Below are positions 63,465 through 64,000 of a DNA stretch of 64,000 nt, in pieces. The notes below the pieces were generated by a model. It saw only the letters and a program-made list of their open reading frames with translations, had not been told where the DNA came from and searched no databases. This DNA is from Paraburkholderia caffeinitolerans (GTDB taxonomy: Bacteria; Pseudomonadota; Gammaproteobacteria; Burkholderiales; Burkholderiaceae), in NCBI RefSeq assembly GCF_902859945.1, contig NZ_CADIKL010000004.1, forward strand, positions 1-64,000, read 5' to 3'. The position numbers were made by a program, and so were the translations under genes. Every line of letters starts with the position of its first letter. The stretch's first letter is position 1.

Positions 63465-64000
63465 TTAATAGCGGTAGTGGTTCGGCTTGAACGGACCATT
63501 CTTGTCGACGCCGATATACGCAGCCTGGTCGTCGGACAGCACGGACAGGTTCGCGCCGATGCGCGCGAGGTGCAGGCGCGCGACCTTTTCGTCGAGGTGC
63601 TTGGGCAGCACGTAGACCTTGTTCTCGTACTTCTCGCCCTGCGTGAACAGTTCGATCTGCGCGAGCGTCTGGTTCGTGAACGAGTTCGACATCACGAACG
63701 ACGGGTGGCCCGTGGCGCAGCCGAGGTTCACGAGGCGGCCTTCGGCCAGCAGGATCACGCGCTTGCCGTCCGGGAAGATGATGTGGTCGACCTGCGGCTT
63801 GATGTTGTCCCACTGGTACTGGCGCGTGGAAGCAACGTCGATTTCCGAGTCGAAGTGGCCGATGTTGCAGACGATCGCGTTATGGCGCATCGCCTTCATG
63901 TGGTCATGGCCGATCACGTGGTAGTTGCCGGTGGCCGTCACGAAGATGTCGGCCTTGTCGGCGGCGTATTCCATCGTCACGACGCGGTACCCTTCCATCG
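63465..64000 (-). CDS. ahcY: Adenosylhomocysteinase, C-terminal part (cut by window edge)
   Basis: Hydrolyses S-adenosylhomocysteine to adenosine and homocysteine with bound NAD+. Only the last about 178 residues lie in the window; the gene continues past the right edge. Visible: [19 protein letters not shown] and [11 protein letters not shown] (end of the NAD-binding domain), [24 protein letters not shown], and the C-terminal [12 protein letters not shown] whose Lys/Tyr reach into the partner subunit. It is the first visible gene of the ahcY-membrane protein-metF run. Reading frame is intact as far as seen. Confidence 0.96.
   Translation of the reverse strand, partial: MEGYRVVTMEYAADKADIFVTATGNYHVIGHDHMKAMRHNAIVCNIGHFDSEIDVASTRQYQWDNIKPQVDHIIFPDGKRVILLAEGRLVNLGCATGHPSFVMSNSFTNQTLAQIELFTQGEKYENKVYVLPKHLDEKVARLHLARIGANLSVLSDDQAAYIGVDKNGPFKPNHYRY

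Overview
The window is a gene-dense, high-GC stretch of chromosome from a beta-proteobacterium, almost certainly Burkholderiaceae (Burkholderia/Paraburkholderia/Caballeronia group). The pointers are the rRNA-operon promoter and leader at the left edge, the order paaABCDE - DUF1835 protein - TetR regulator (from memory the layout around the phenylacetate regulator PaaR in Burkholderia), single-chain indolepyruvate:ferredoxin oxidoreductase, and generally Burkholderia-like proteins. I see no insertion sequence, prophage, integrase, CRISPR array or tRNA gene; it reads as core chromosome.

Layout. 1-454: promoter and leader of an rRNA operon running off the left edge (16S not included). 455-1714: secreted SGNH hydrolase. 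1932-7552: phenylacetyl-CoA epoxidase operon paaABCDE with a palindromic operator inside its promoter, a very strong hairpin terminator, then a DUF1835 gene and the TetR regulator (PaaR). 7804-14665: acetyltransferase, Lrp-type regulator, 4-hydroxyphenylpyruvate dioxygenase and indolepyruvate oxidoreductase, i.e. aromatic amino-acid breakdown next to phenylacetate breakdown. 14762-23440: malic enzyme, MFS permease, pyrE, an orphan RcsB-like response regulator, a YbhB-type secreted protein, argC, a candidate small RNA and a degenerate receiver protein. 23619-30323: dehydrogenase, Mut7-C/ubiquitin-fold RNase-like protein, small proteins, EamA permease, a cluster of five DnaA boxes between convergent genes, CinA C-domain, Sir2, L,D-transpeptidase. 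30570-43875: housekeeping block glmU-glmS, FolM-like reductase-folB-ttcA, a MidA-type methyltransferase, and slt-epimerase-gst-cca. 43924-49096: 5-oxoproline operon pxpB-pxpC-pxpA-DUF969-DUF979 with a divergent winged-helix regulator. 49140-61834: glycosyltransferases (one GT2, two TPR-glycosyltransferase fusions), a TraB/GumN protein and the dppABCDF dipeptide ABC transporter. 62063-64000: methyl-cycle genes metF, a small membrane protein, and the 3' part of ahcY, cut by the right edge.

How it fits together. The left third is aromatic catabolism: phenylacetyl-CoA epoxidation under PaaR control, homogentisate formation by Hpd, and oxidative decarboxylation of aryl-pyruvates. The centre is cell-envelope precursor supply (GlmU/GlmS, Slt, L,D-transpeptidase), tRNA maturation (Cca, TtcA) and folate metabolism. 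The right third handles peptide and pyroglutamate salvage (Dpp, PxpABC, the DUF969/979 membrane pair) and one-carbon/methyl recycling.

The least explained items are a roughly 60-nt C/U-rich candidate sRNA at 22843-22902, a datA-like cluster of five DnaA boxes at 27401-27618, the DUF969/DUF979 pair as candidate 5-oxoproline importer, and the two TPR-glycosyltransferases. All functional assignments are from reading the translated sequence and remembered family motifs; no database search was run.
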